Positions 1-5,448 are shown, numbered from the stretch's first letter. The stretch: DNA of 8,108 bases from CAZXWK01 sp964644675 (GCA_964644675.1 CAZXWK010000064.1:1-8108); one strand, 5' to 3'. Notes: generated from the letters alone by a model not told the origin. Numbers and translations are program-made.

Positions 1-1
1 C

Positions 2-304
2 CGCGACACCGCCGCCGACGCCCGGCGCGCGAAGGCCGCACTCGCGAAGCTTTCGGCGAACTACCGCCACCTCGATGGCGTGACCGTGTCGATCGGGGAC
101 ACGCCGAACGGCGAGGAGGCGGTCGCCTACTACACCGAGGGGCGGATCGTGATCGATCGAGCCCACTCGGTGAACGTCGACGCCATCCTCGCCCACGAGG
201 TGTGGCACGTCATCGACTGGCGCGACAACGGCCGGCTGGACTGGGGCGAGAAGCTCCCGCCGGCGAACGCCGCCGACTACGCCCTCACCACGGCCGGCCG
301 CTAG
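2..304 (+). CDS. Putative HExxH zinc metallopeptidase, C-terminal fragment (5' end outside window)
   Basis: The frame is open from the left window edge to a TAG at 302-304, so only the last 100 residues are visible. A GTG at 80 could be read as a start, but the codons before it are open, coding-like (charged, Ala/Lys-rich, probably helical) and there is no good ribosome binding site, so I read the gene as partial. The key motif is HEVWH, followed by a conserved-looking stretch (IDWRDNGRLDWGE) and Asn/Ala/Asp residues. HExxH is the zinc-binding and catalytic motif of many metallopeptidases: the two His would bind zinc and the Glu would activate water. The acidic residues downstream could supply the third ligand, but I cannot assign it. 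The visible part has no membrane segment, and any N-terminal signal would lie outside the window. The gene ends only 6 bp from the end of the convergent repeat-protein gene. The exact family and substrate are not recognised. Confidence 0.7.
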   Translation, partial: RDTAADARRAKAALAKLSANYRHLDGVTVSIGDTPNGEEAVAYYTEGRIVIDRAHSVNVDAILAHEVWHVIDWRDNGRLDWGEKLPPANAADYALTTAGR

Positions 305-310
305 CCGCCG

Positions 311-592
311 CTAGTGCACGACGCTGTAGTACGGGATCAGCGACGTCGCCTTGAGATCCGTGTACGGCGCGTACGGCGTCACGTCATGCACCACGCTGTA
401 GTACGCGATCTTGGATGTGGTCCGCAGATCCGTGTACGGAGCGAACGGCGCGTCATGCACGACGCTGTAGTACGGGATCTTCGAGGTCGCCTTGAGGTCC
501 TCGGCCGCTCCGGCCGGAACTGCCACCATGGCGATCAGCAGCAGTGCGGCCAGCACGAGCGCGACGAGCCTCATGCCAGAGAGTCGCAGCAT
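311..592 (-). CDS. Small secreted protein made of three tandem 23-24 residue repeats, unknown function
   Basis: The product is 93 residues. It starts with a classic Sec signal peptide: Arg at 3 and 8, a hydrophobic core at about 9-25, then PAGA before Ala-Glu, with likely cleavage after residue 29. The rest is repeats only: residues 32-54, 55-78 and a shorter 79-93. Each contains DLKATSKIPYYSVVH or a close variant, and the first two end in a PFAPYT/PYAPYT linker. The stop codon falls right after the third YYSVVH. There is no Cys, lipobox, sortase motif or later membrane span, so the mature chain of about 64 residues should be released or held non-covalently outside the cell. I chose the ATG at 592 because AGAGGGGG lies 8 nt upstream; an in-frame GTG at 601 is the alternative. 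It is divergent from the winged-helix regulator at 708 and convergent with the metallopeptidase fragment. I do not recognise the family. A structural surface protein or a multi-copy peptide precursor are both open possibilities. Confidence 0.8.
   Translation of the reverse strand: MLRLSGMRLVALVLAALLLIAMVAVPAGAAEDLKATSKIPYYSVVHDAPFAPYTDLRTTSKIAYYSVVHDVTPYAPYTDLKATSLIPYYSVVH
314..499 (-). repeat. In-gene tandem repeat, three units (69, 72 and 45 nt)
   Basis: The units occupy 431-499, 359-430 and 314-358, read on the minus strand. The core is very similar at DNA level: 315-338 and 456-479 are identical over 24 nt, and the middle copy at 387-410 differs at two positions. A second shared block (agatccgtgtacgg) links the units. 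The high nucleotide identity points to recent tandem duplication or homogenisation. The phase is a multiple of 3 throughout, so the array is coding. Confidence 0.9.
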
Positions 593-646
593 CGCAGACA
601 CCCCCTCTCAGGGTTTGTCCTCTACCTCAGTACGTCACCGCACCGC

Positions 647-664
647 TCGAACGTTCGTCGAACG
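647..664. promoter_or_regulatory. Candidate operator: TCGAACG direct repeat, 11-bp period, in divergent spacer
   Basis: TCGAACG occurs at 647-653 and again at 658-664, one helical turn apart. An inverted half-site lies between them, so CGAAC, GTTCG, CGAAC alternate at 648-652, 653-657 and 659-663. The site sits in the 115-bp spacer between the repeat-protein gene (-) and the winged-helix regulator (+). OmpR/PhoB-type regulators are known to bind head-to-tail on direct repeats of 10-11 bp period, so this fits the adjacent regulator. No convincing -10/-35 pair is visible on either strand. A weak -10-like TACTGA on the minus strand (627-632) would place the repeats over the -35 region, as at PhoB-activated promoters. 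Function is inferred. Confidence 0.45.
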
Positions 665-707
665 GATCTCGACCATGCGGGTACGAAGTAGGGAGGGGGT
701 CTTGTTC

Positions 708-1193
708 GTGTCTCAGTCTGGCGAAATCACCGCCTGCGGGCTTACCATCCGCCCGCGCGAGCACGTCGTCGTCGTGAACGGGGCGCACCTCGACCTCACC
801 CCGCGCGAGTTCGAGATCCTCGCATGCCTCGCCGAGCACCCCGGCTGGGTGGTCTCGGCCGAGCAGCTCAGCTCGGCGGGTGGCGAGGACGAGTACTCCG
901 CCGAGTCCGTGAGCGTGCTCGTCTCGCGCCTGCGCCACAAGTTCGCGCGTGCGGGCGCGCGGGACGTGATCGAGACGGTGCGCGGCTACGGGTACCGGCT
1001 GCACGTTGCGCAAGACGACGTCGGCGGCGAGGAGATCGGCGACGCCACGAACCGCTCGCTGCACGCCGCCGCGTGGCGGCTGCAGGAAGCGGTGCTCGAG
1101 GCGGACCACTCGGGCGACCAGGCGCAGCGTGAGGCGGCGATCGACGCCCTCGAGGCGGCGCGGCGCGCGATCTACGCGGCGCTCGCGAAATAG
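708..1193 (+). CDS. Orphan OmpR/PhoB-type winged-helix regulator with a PadR-like C-terminal helical tail
   Basis: The product is 161 residues with no receiver domain. Residues about 22-101 form a trans_reg_C winged helix: LTPREFEILACLAEHPG gives the first helices, SVSVLVSRLRHKF the recognition helix, and IETVRGYGYRL the wing. After a linker rich in Asp/Glu/Gly (102-115), residues 121-161 form a charged helix pair. It aligns without gaps to the last 41-42 residues of the PadR protein at 7705-8108, with 15 identities by eye. In PadR proteins this C-terminal part is the dimerisation module. I chose GTG at 708 because AGGGGG (694-699) lies 8 nt upstream. TTG at 702 and ATG at 675 are in-frame alternatives that add only residues not typical of the domain. 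It is divergent from the repeat-protein gene, with a direct-repeat candidate operator between them. Without a receiver it cannot be a classical phosphorylation-controlled response regulator; its signal is unknown. Confidence 0.85.
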   Translation: MSQSGEITACGLTIRPREHVVVVNGAHLDLTPREFEILACLAEHPGWVVSAEQLSSAGGEDEYSAESVSVLVSRLRHKFARAGARDVIETVRGYGYRLHVAQDDVGGEEIGDATNRSLHAAAWRLQEAVLEADHSGDQAQREAAIDALEAARRAIYAALAK

Positions 1194-1233
1194 CGGCCGA
1201 CGCGTCGATACCCGGTGCGCACGTGCTCGCGAC

Positions 1234-1263
1234 CGGGAGTCGGCGCGCGTGCTGCCGCTCCCG
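1234..1263 (+). terminator. Possible weak terminator or leader hairpin between regulator and pirin genes
   Basis: CGGGAG (1234-1239) plus CGGC (1241-1244) pairs with GCCG (1254-1257) plus CTCCCG (1258-1263). This is a 10-bp GC stem with one bulged T and a 9-nt loop. No T-run follows, so it may slow or end transcription from the regulator gene, or it may simply be structure in the pirin leader. The rest of the 130-bp gap shows no gene or clear promoter. Confidence 0.3.
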
Positions 1264-1323
1264 ACCGAAGGGCACGGCGCTTGCTCCCACCGACCCACCA
1301 CCGCGCGACGACGGGAGCGACCC

Positions 1324-2190
1324 ATGACCGCACGCAGCGTCAAGCTCACCCACGCGTCCGAGCCGACCCTCGAGGGTGCCGGCGTCCACCTGCGCCGGGC
1401 GTTCGGCTTTGGCAACGAGCGGCCCTTCGACCCCTTCCTGATGATGGACGACTTCCGAGGCGACCACCCGTCGCAGTACTCGGCGGGCTTCCCGTGGCAC
1501 CCGCACCGCGGCATCGAGACGATCACCTACATGATCGAGGGCGAGTGCGACCACAGCGATTCGATGGGCAACGCCGGCACCATCTGCGCAGGCGACGTCC
1601 AGTGGATGACGGCTGGCAGCGGCATCATCCACCAGGAGATGCCGCGCGGGACCGAGACCGGACGCATGGGCGGCTTCCAGCTCTGGGCGAACCTGCCGGC
1701 CGCGCACAAGATGCGCGATCCGCGCTACCAGGGCATCGAGTCGGCGCAGATTCCCGAGGTCGAGCTCGACGGCGCGCGCATCCGCGTCATCGCCGGCACG
1801 GCGGGCGGCGCGACCGGCCCCGTGGCCGACGTCGTCGTCGACCCCGAGTACCTCGACGTGACGCTCGCGCCCGATGTCTCGTGGACGCATCCCGTCGCCG
1901 CGGACCACAACGTCTTCGCGTACCTGTTCGAGGGTGACGGCCGCTTCGGCGCCGAGGGCACGCCGATCGGCGCCGGTCGCGGCACGGTCGTGCTCTTCGG
2001 CGAGGGTGACTCGGTGGAGGTGACCGCCGGTGAAGCGGGCGCGCGGTTCCTGCTCGTCTCGGGTCGCCCGCTGGGAGAGCCGATCGCGTGGCGCGGACCG
2101 GTCGTCATGAACACGCGCGAGGAACTCGATCAGGCGTGGCGGGACCTCGACGACGGGACCTTCGTGAAGCACCCGCCGGCGGGGGAGTGA
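1324..2190 (+). CDS. Pirin family protein (metal-binding bicupin)
   Basis: The 288-residue product has the normal length for pirins. The N-terminal cupin carries the pirin signature: NERPFDPFLMMDDF, then PWHPHRGIETITYMIEG, then GDVQWMTAGSGIIHQEMP. The expected metal ligands are all present as His59, His61, His103 and Glu105. The second, more divergent cupin covers about 170-280 and has lost the metal site, as is usual. Known pirins bind iron in this site. Some (E. coli YhhW, human pirin) have quercetin 2,3-dioxygenase activity, and others act as redox-sensitive transcription cofactors; which role applies here cannot be told from sequence. There is no signal peptide, so the protein is cytoplasmic. 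The ATG at 1324 has GGGAG 6 nt upstream. It follows the winged-helix regulator by 130 bp on the same strand and ends with a strong hairpin. Confidence 0.95.
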   Translation: MTARSVKLTHASEPTLEGAGVHLRRAFGFGNERPFDPFLMMDDFRGDHPSQYSAGFPWHPHRGIETITYMIEGECDHSDSMGNAGTICAGDVQWMTAGSGIIHQEMPRGTETGRMGGFQLWANLPAAHKMRDPRYQGIESAQIPEVELDGARIRVIAGTAGGATGPVADVVVDPEYLDVTLAPDVSWTHPVAADHNVFAYLFEGDGRFGAEGTPIGAGRGTVVLFGEGDSVEVTAGEAGARFLLVSGRPLGEPIAWRGPVVMNTREELDQAWRDLDDGTFVKHPPAGE

Positions 2191-2196
2191 TCATGC

Positions 2197-2246
2197 GTCC
2201 GGCCCCGGACATGATAAGGGCCCCGGAGTCCTTCGCCGGGGCCACT
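2197..2246 (+). terminator. Terminator downstream of the pirin gene, two hairpins
   Basis: The main hairpin pairs GGCCCCGG (2219-2226) with CCGGGGCC (2236-2243), 8 bp perfect with a 9-nt loop, just after the pirin stop at 2190. A smaller hairpin, GTCCG/CGGAC (2197-2210), precedes it. What follows is only mildly T-rich (actcctcgttc), so it is a GC-type rather than a textbook terminator. Confidence 0.6.
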
Positions 2247-2280
2247 CCTCGTTCACCGGATCATTCGCTTCCTTGGAGTA

Positions 2281-2393
2281 CCGCTCATCTCTCCGTTGGT
2301 TCCAGACGTTTCTGTCTGGCAGGGCTGGCGTCTGATCTTCACTACAGTACCTACCCGCCACGAGCGGCCCGAAACAGGCGTTCCGACCAACGG
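2281..2393 (+). other. Possible structured leader RNA upstream of the L,D-transpeptidase gene
   Basis: The 250-bp gap 2191-2440 has no gene and is less GC-rich than its surroundings. After the pirin terminator, complementary segments nest: CCGTTGGT (2293-2300) with ACCAACGG (2386-2393), enclosing CCAGAC/GTCTGG (2302-2307 and 2314-2319, 6-nt loop) and TGGCG/CGCCA (2326-2330 and 2356-2360). CCGCTC (2281-2286) could also pair with GAGCGG (2362-2367), crossing the outer helix. It matches no riboswitch consensus I know; the c-di-AMP (ydaO) and c-di-GMP motifs were considered and are absent. Whether the region is transcribed is unknown. A weak TTCCGA-17 bp-TATTCA pair (2381-2386, 2404-2409) would start transcription downstream of it instead. 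Confidence 0.25.
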
Positions 2394-2440
2394 CACGAAC
2401 GTCTATTCAGCGAACCGCGTTGTGTGGGAATCTAGTAGCC

Positions 2441-3508
2441 ATGAACGCGCGCTCAATCACCGCCGAGAGGGTCCTGACGACCACGATCGCCGCCGAGCTG
2501 CTCTTGCTTTCGGCGACGCTCGCGATCGGCGTCGCCATCGACTTTGCTTCGCGCAGTCTCGTCCCCGAGGGCGTCGTGGTGGTGGGTCGGGAGCTCAGCA
2601 ACCTCACCCAGGAGCAGGCCGCTACGCAGATTCAGGAGTCTGTTGCGGCGCCGCTCCTCACGCCGATCACGGTCACCGGCGACAACAAGACCTGGACGCT
2701 CGACCCCAAGGGCATCGTCACCGTCGACACCGACGGCATGCTGACCGAGGCGTACGCGACAAAGCGTTCGGCGCCGATCATCGCGCGGCTGCAGAGCCAG
2801 CTCAAGGGCCGCCCGCTTCCCACGGTCATCGAGCCGAGCTACTCCGTCGACACCACCGCGCTCGCCGCATGGGTCGCGAGCATCTCGGCAGGCGTGGACC
2901 GCAAGCCGGTCAACGCGGTGCGTACGGTCGCGCCCAAGTACAAGATCAGGATCACGCCTTCGGTGCAGGGCGCCAGGGTCGACCAGGCCGCCGCCGTCGC
3001 CGAGATCACCAAGGCGCTCTCGGCTGAAGCCGCGCTCTCAGGGGGCCAGCGGACGGTGGCACTGCCGGTCAAGCTCACCAAGCCCAAGGTCACCGAGTCG
3101 AACTTCAAGACCGCGATCGTGGTCTCGCTCTCGCGCTGCAAGATCTACCTCTACCACGGCGACCAGCTGGTGAAGACCTGGCCGTGCGCTCCGGGCCGCC
3201 CGGGCTTCCCGACGCCCACGGGCGACTTCAAGGTCAACAGCCGCCAGCGCTACGCACCGTGGATCAACCCGGGGTCGGCGTGGGCGGCCAGCATGCCGGC
3301 GGTGATTCCCGCGGGACCCAACAACCCGATGGGCGTGACCAAGACCGGTATCGACTACCCCGGCGTCTTCATGCACGGCATCCCGCCCGGGGAGTTCGGG
3401 AGCATCGGCACCCACGCGAGCCACGGCTGCATGCGCATGTTCCCCAAAGACGCGCTCGACGTGTACAACAACGTCCGCATCGGCGACCCGGTCTTCATCC
3501 GGCCGTAG
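2441..3508 (+). CDS. Membrane-anchored L,D-transpeptidase (YkuD) with PG_binding_4-type N-terminal region
   Basis: The product is 355 residues. Residues about 11-36 are a hydrophobic signal anchor. Residues 42-220 resemble the peptidoglycan-binding (PG_binding_4) region found with VanW/YkuD proteins, with VVVVGRELSNLTQEQA at its start. Residues 225-355 are the YkuD catalytic domain. The active-site block is intact: His312 in FMHGI, then SHGCMR with Ser327, His328, catalytic Cys330 and Arg332. The enzyme should form 3-3 (or protein-attachment) crosslinks in peptidoglycan outside the membrane, and such crosslinks resist most penicillins but not carbapenems. Cys233 and Cys249 are two extra cysteines on neighbouring strands of the catalytic domain. 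I chose ATG at 2441; GGGAA about 10 nt upstream is a weak ribosome binding site, and an upstream TTG at 2420 adds only seven unlikely residues. It is a single-gene unit ending at a strong terminator. Confidence 0.95.
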   Translation: MNARSITAERVLTTTIAAELLLLSATLAIGVAIDFASRSLVPEGVVVVGRELSNLTQEQAATQIQESVAAPLLTPITVTGDNKTWTLDPKGIVTVDTDGMLTEAYATKRSAPIIARLQSQLKGRPLPTVIEPSYSVDTTALAAWVASISAGVDRKPVNAVRTVAPKYKIRITPSVQGARVDQAAAVAEITKALSAEAALSGGQRTVALPVKLTKPKVTESNFKTAIVVSLSRCKIYLYHGDQLVKTWPCAPGRPGFPTPTGDFKVNSRQRYAPWINPGSAWAASMPAVIPAGPNNPMGVTKTGIDYPGVFMHGIPPGEFGSIGTHASHGCMRMFPKDALDVYNNVRIGDPVFIRP

Positions 3509-3556
3509 CGGCGCCGCGGCGCACGGCCGCTGCTTCAGCTCCCGGTTCGGCCTCAG

Positions 3557-3610
3557 GCACGACGCGACGGATGCCCGCCCCGGCGAACGGGGCGGGCATC
3601 CTTGTCGTGC
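3557..3610. terminator. Strong bidirectional terminator between convergent genes
   Basis: A perfect 14-bp stem (3569-3582 with 3588-3601; loop GCGAA) sits inside a second 7-bp stem (GCACGAC 3557-3563 with GTCGTGC 3604-3610), separated by a small internal loop. It lies between the L,D-transpeptidase stop at 3508 and the stop of the minus-strand gene at 3642, so it can serve both. Only two Ts follow the inner stem on the plus strand. Confidence 0.75.
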
Positions 3611-3641
3611 GGCCCTCGGGGTCGCGGTACCGCGGGTCGCG

Positions 3642-4217
3642 CTACTGCGCCTGCGCCGTCGCCGTGCTCGAACCGCCGCTCGTGGCGTCGCGGCCGCCTC
3701 GATCGCCGTCGCCGTCGCCGCGGCCGTGGCGGTCACCGTGTCCGCCCGGGCCGCGCAGTGCGTCGGTGCTGCTGATCGCGGTCTTGAGCTCGGACTCCAT
3801 GCCCGAGATGATCTTGTCGGCCTCGGCCTGCGTCAGCGTGCCGGCCTTCACCTCGGCGGCAAGCTCGGCCTTCTCGATCTTGACCGTCTCGGCGAGCACT
3901 TCATCGGCGCTCACGCCCTTGGTCTTGGCGACCGCCTCGTAGCTCGTGCCGGCGTGACGCTGCGTCTCGACCTCGCTCTGCGTCAGCCCGGTGAGGTTGG
4001 CGACCGCCTCGGCGATGTCGCCCATCCCGCCGCGACCGTGCGCGCCCGCTGGCCCGCCGTGGTCGCCGGGCTGCCCGACGGGCGCGGTCGCGGTAGTGGC
4101 GGTCGACGTCGTCGCCTTCGCGGCGGTGGTGGCCGCGGTCGCGATGCCGATCGAGCCGAGCGTGAGGCCGACCGCCAGGCCCGCCGCCGCGATTCCCGCT
4201 GCTCTGCTGTTCTTCAT
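3642..4217 (-). CDS. Secreted Gly/His/Asp-rich protein with central DUF2680-like helical domain
   Basis: The product is 191 residues. Residues 1-28 are a signal peptide (Lys/Arg start, Ala/Gly/Leu core, cleavage near ATA|A). A Thr/Ala-rich linker (30-46) and a His/Gly stretch (47-65) follow. The central helical part is at about 67-152. Its pattern, LTQSEVETQRHAGTSYEAVA then KGVSADEVLAE, later AGTLTQAEADKIIS, is the one seen in DUF2680-like extracytoplasmic actinobacterial and firmicute proteins of unknown role. The tail (154-177) is a low-complexity run of Gly, His, Asp and Arg, plausible for metal binding but unproven. There are no Cys and no cell-wall sorting signal. The ATG at 4217 has a good ribosome binding site (AAGGAG, 8 nt spacing). 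A 19-bp palindrome lies 25 bp upstream. It shares strand with DegV but is 149 bp away, so it is probably transcribed on its own. Confidence 0.85.
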   Translation of the reverse strand: MKNSRAAGIAAAGLAVGLTLGSIGIATAATTAAKATTSTATTATAPVGQPGDHGGPAGAHGRGGMGDIAEAVANLTGLTQSEVETQRHAGTSYEAVAKTKGVSADEVLAETVKIEKAELAAEVKAGTLTQAEADKIISGMESELKTAISSTDALRGPGGHGDRHGRGDGDGDRGGRDATSGGSSTATAQAQ

Positions 4218-4241
4218 CGTCTCTCTCCTTCAGTCGGTTGG

Positions 4242-4260
4242 GATCGCATGCGATGCGATC
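4242..4260. promoter_or_regulatory. 19-bp perfect palindrome upstream of the secreted Gly/His-rich protein gene
   Basis: GATCGCAT (4242-4249), spacer GCG, then ATGCGATC (4253-4260) form a perfect 8+3+8 inverted repeat, 25 bp upstream of the minus-strand start codon at 4217. A weak -10-like TGTAGA on the minus strand (4263-4268) would put the transcription start inside the palindrome, the layout of a repressor operator. A leader-RNA hairpin is the alternative. The binding factor is unknown. Confidence 0.45.
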
Positions 4261-4366
4261 GCTCTACACCGAGTGTCGGGGCGAGAGGTTCTGGCCGGTT
4301 TGCGGGGCGGCTACAGCTCCGCAATCGGATGTGACGATCGGCGCGGGTTCCCGCCGAGGAGACGCG

Positions 4367-5224
4367 CTACGCGAGTCGCTGCACGCCGATGCCGATCAGG
4401 CCGGGACCGGTGTGCACGACGAGCGCGGGCGTGATCTGACCCTCGATGACGATGCGGGCGTCGGGCAGCCGCTCCTTGAGCGACGCAAGCACCTCGTCTG
4501 CCTCGTCTTGGGCGGCGCCGTGCATCACCGTGAGGTTGTACTCGGCGGCGTCGCCCACGAACTCGACGGCCTTCTCGACGGCGAGCTTGAGGGACTTCTT
4601 GCGCCCGCGGGCCTTCGCGACCGTGTAGTAGATGCCGTCCTCGTCGCACGAGATGACGGGCTTGAGGTCGAGGATGGTGCCGACCATGCCCGAGACGCGA
4701 CCGATGCGGCCGCCTTTGACCAGGTACTCGAGCGTCGAGACGCAGAAGAACAGCTTGGTGTCGTGCGCGACCCGCTCGGTGAGCCGGCACACCTCGGCGA
4801 AGGGGAGACCCTGGGCGACGAGCTCGGCGGCGCGGATGACCGAGAAGCCCGCGCCGATGCCGATGTTCTTGGTGTCGACGTAGCAGGCCGTCAGGCCCTC
4901 GGGATTGGGCCCGAAGCTCCGGACCAACTCGTAGGTGCCCGAGAGCCCGCTCGAGATGTGGACGGCGATCACGTGAGTGAAGCCGTCGGCCTTGATCTGC
5001 TTGAAGACCTCGGCGACGGTCGAAGGGGCCGGCAGGGAGGTCGAGGGGATCTCCTCGGCGAAACGCGCGAAGACCTCCTCGGGCTGGATGTCGATGCCGT
5101 CGCGGTACTCGGCGTCCTTGTAGATGATCGTGAGCGGAAGCACGTAGATGCCGTACCGGTCGCGGTACTCCTTGGGAACGTCGGAGCACGAGTCGGTCAG
5201 TACCGCGATTCTCTCGTCAGCCAT
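4367..5224 (-). CDS. DegV family fatty-acid-binding protein
   Basis: The 285-residue product has the usual DegV length. Landmarks in order: TDSCSDVP (10-17), TSLPAPS (62-68), the SSGLSGTY loop (91-98), STLEYLVKGGRIG (163-175), LKPVI (187-191) and HTGPGLIG (271-278). DegV proteins bind one long-chain fatty acid between their two domains. In Gram-positive bacteria, FakB proteins of this family present the fatty acid to the kinase FakA for phosphorylation and phospholipid synthesis. No FakA-like gene is in this window, so FakB function is inferred only from the family. No signal peptide is present; the protein is cytoplasmic. I chose ATG at 5224, which begins the domain exactly and has AGAGGA 4 nt upstream; the frame stays open further upstream but shows no domain sequence there. 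It is divergent from the glycine-zipper gene, with a 224-bp spacer. Confidence 0.95.
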   Translation of the reverse strand: MADERIAVLTDSCSDVPKEYRDRYGIYVLPLTIIYKDAEYRDGIDIQPEEVFARFAEEIPSTSLPAPSTVAEVFKQIKADGFTHVIAVHISSGLSGTYELVRSFGPNPEGLTACYVDTKNIGIGAGFSVIRAAELVAQGLPFAEVCRLTERVAHDTKLFFCVSTLEYLVKGGRIGRVSGMVGTILDLKPVISCDEDGIYYTVAKARGRKKSLKLAVEKAVEFVGDAAEYNLTVMHGAAQDEADEVLASLKERLPDARIVIEGQITPALVVHTGPGLIGIGVQRLA

Positions 5225-5404
5225 GTCGTCCTCTGTCCGTGTCGGGTGTCTGTAGCATCGCACATCGGCGCCCGGTGCAGCGCCATGTCGCGCGCCTGCG
5301 CACGGACCGGCGGGCAGCGGCGTTGCTTGGCCGGCGGCCATCCGCCGAGAGCGCTGGATGCCGCGTACGTGCTGCGAGACGAGAGAACGGGGAATCGTCA
5401 CCAT

Positions 5405-5421
5405 GGCGCGGCGACCGCGCC
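5405..5421 (+). other. Compact GC hairpin in the leader of the glycine-zipper gene
   Basis: GGCGCGG (5405-5411), loop CGA, CCGCGCC (5415-5421) form a perfect 7-bp hairpin ending 27 bp before the start codon at 5449 and 17 bp before the ribosome binding site. A second perfect 6-bp hairpin (CGGCGG/CCGCCG, 5332-5347) lies further up in the same spacer. These could shape the leader RNA or be chance in GC-rich DNA. No clear promoter for either divergent gene is visible in 5225-5448, and no gene fits there. Confidence 0.25.
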
Positions 5422-5448
5422 GGACACTCGGAACCACCGGAGGCAACC

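Noticed and set aside
314..499. CRISPR array or non-coding repeat
   Set aside because: The units are directly adjacent with no unique spacers, keep the reading frame, and translate to a clean repeat behind a signal peptide.
648..657. LexA/SOS box from CGAACGTTCG
   Set aside because: Gram-positive LexA sites need a 4-nt spacer between CGAAC and GTTCG; here the halves abut. The 11-bp direct repeat explains the sequence better.
492..707. N-terminal extension of the winged-helix regulator up to 492
   Set aside because: The extension is Ser/Arg/Thr-rich without domain character, overlaps the divergent gene's signal-peptide codons, and would remove the shared promoter spacer. A good ribosome binding site precedes 708.
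868..2172. Long minus-strand open frame covering pirin and part of the regulator
   Set aside because: Arg/Ala/Pro-rich translation without motifs; the plus strand encodes a complete pirin with intact metal ligands.
2420..2440. TTG start for the L,D-transpeptidase
   Set aside because: It adds seven residues (MCGNLVA) with no ribosome binding site and breaks the usual polar N-terminus before the membrane anchor; ATG at 2441 fits better.
3623..3634. 12-bp palindrome CGCGGTACCGCG
   Set aside because: It lies just after the stop of a minus-strand gene, has no loop beyond 4 nt, and the strong terminator next to it already accounts for the region; chance is likely in GC-rich DNA.
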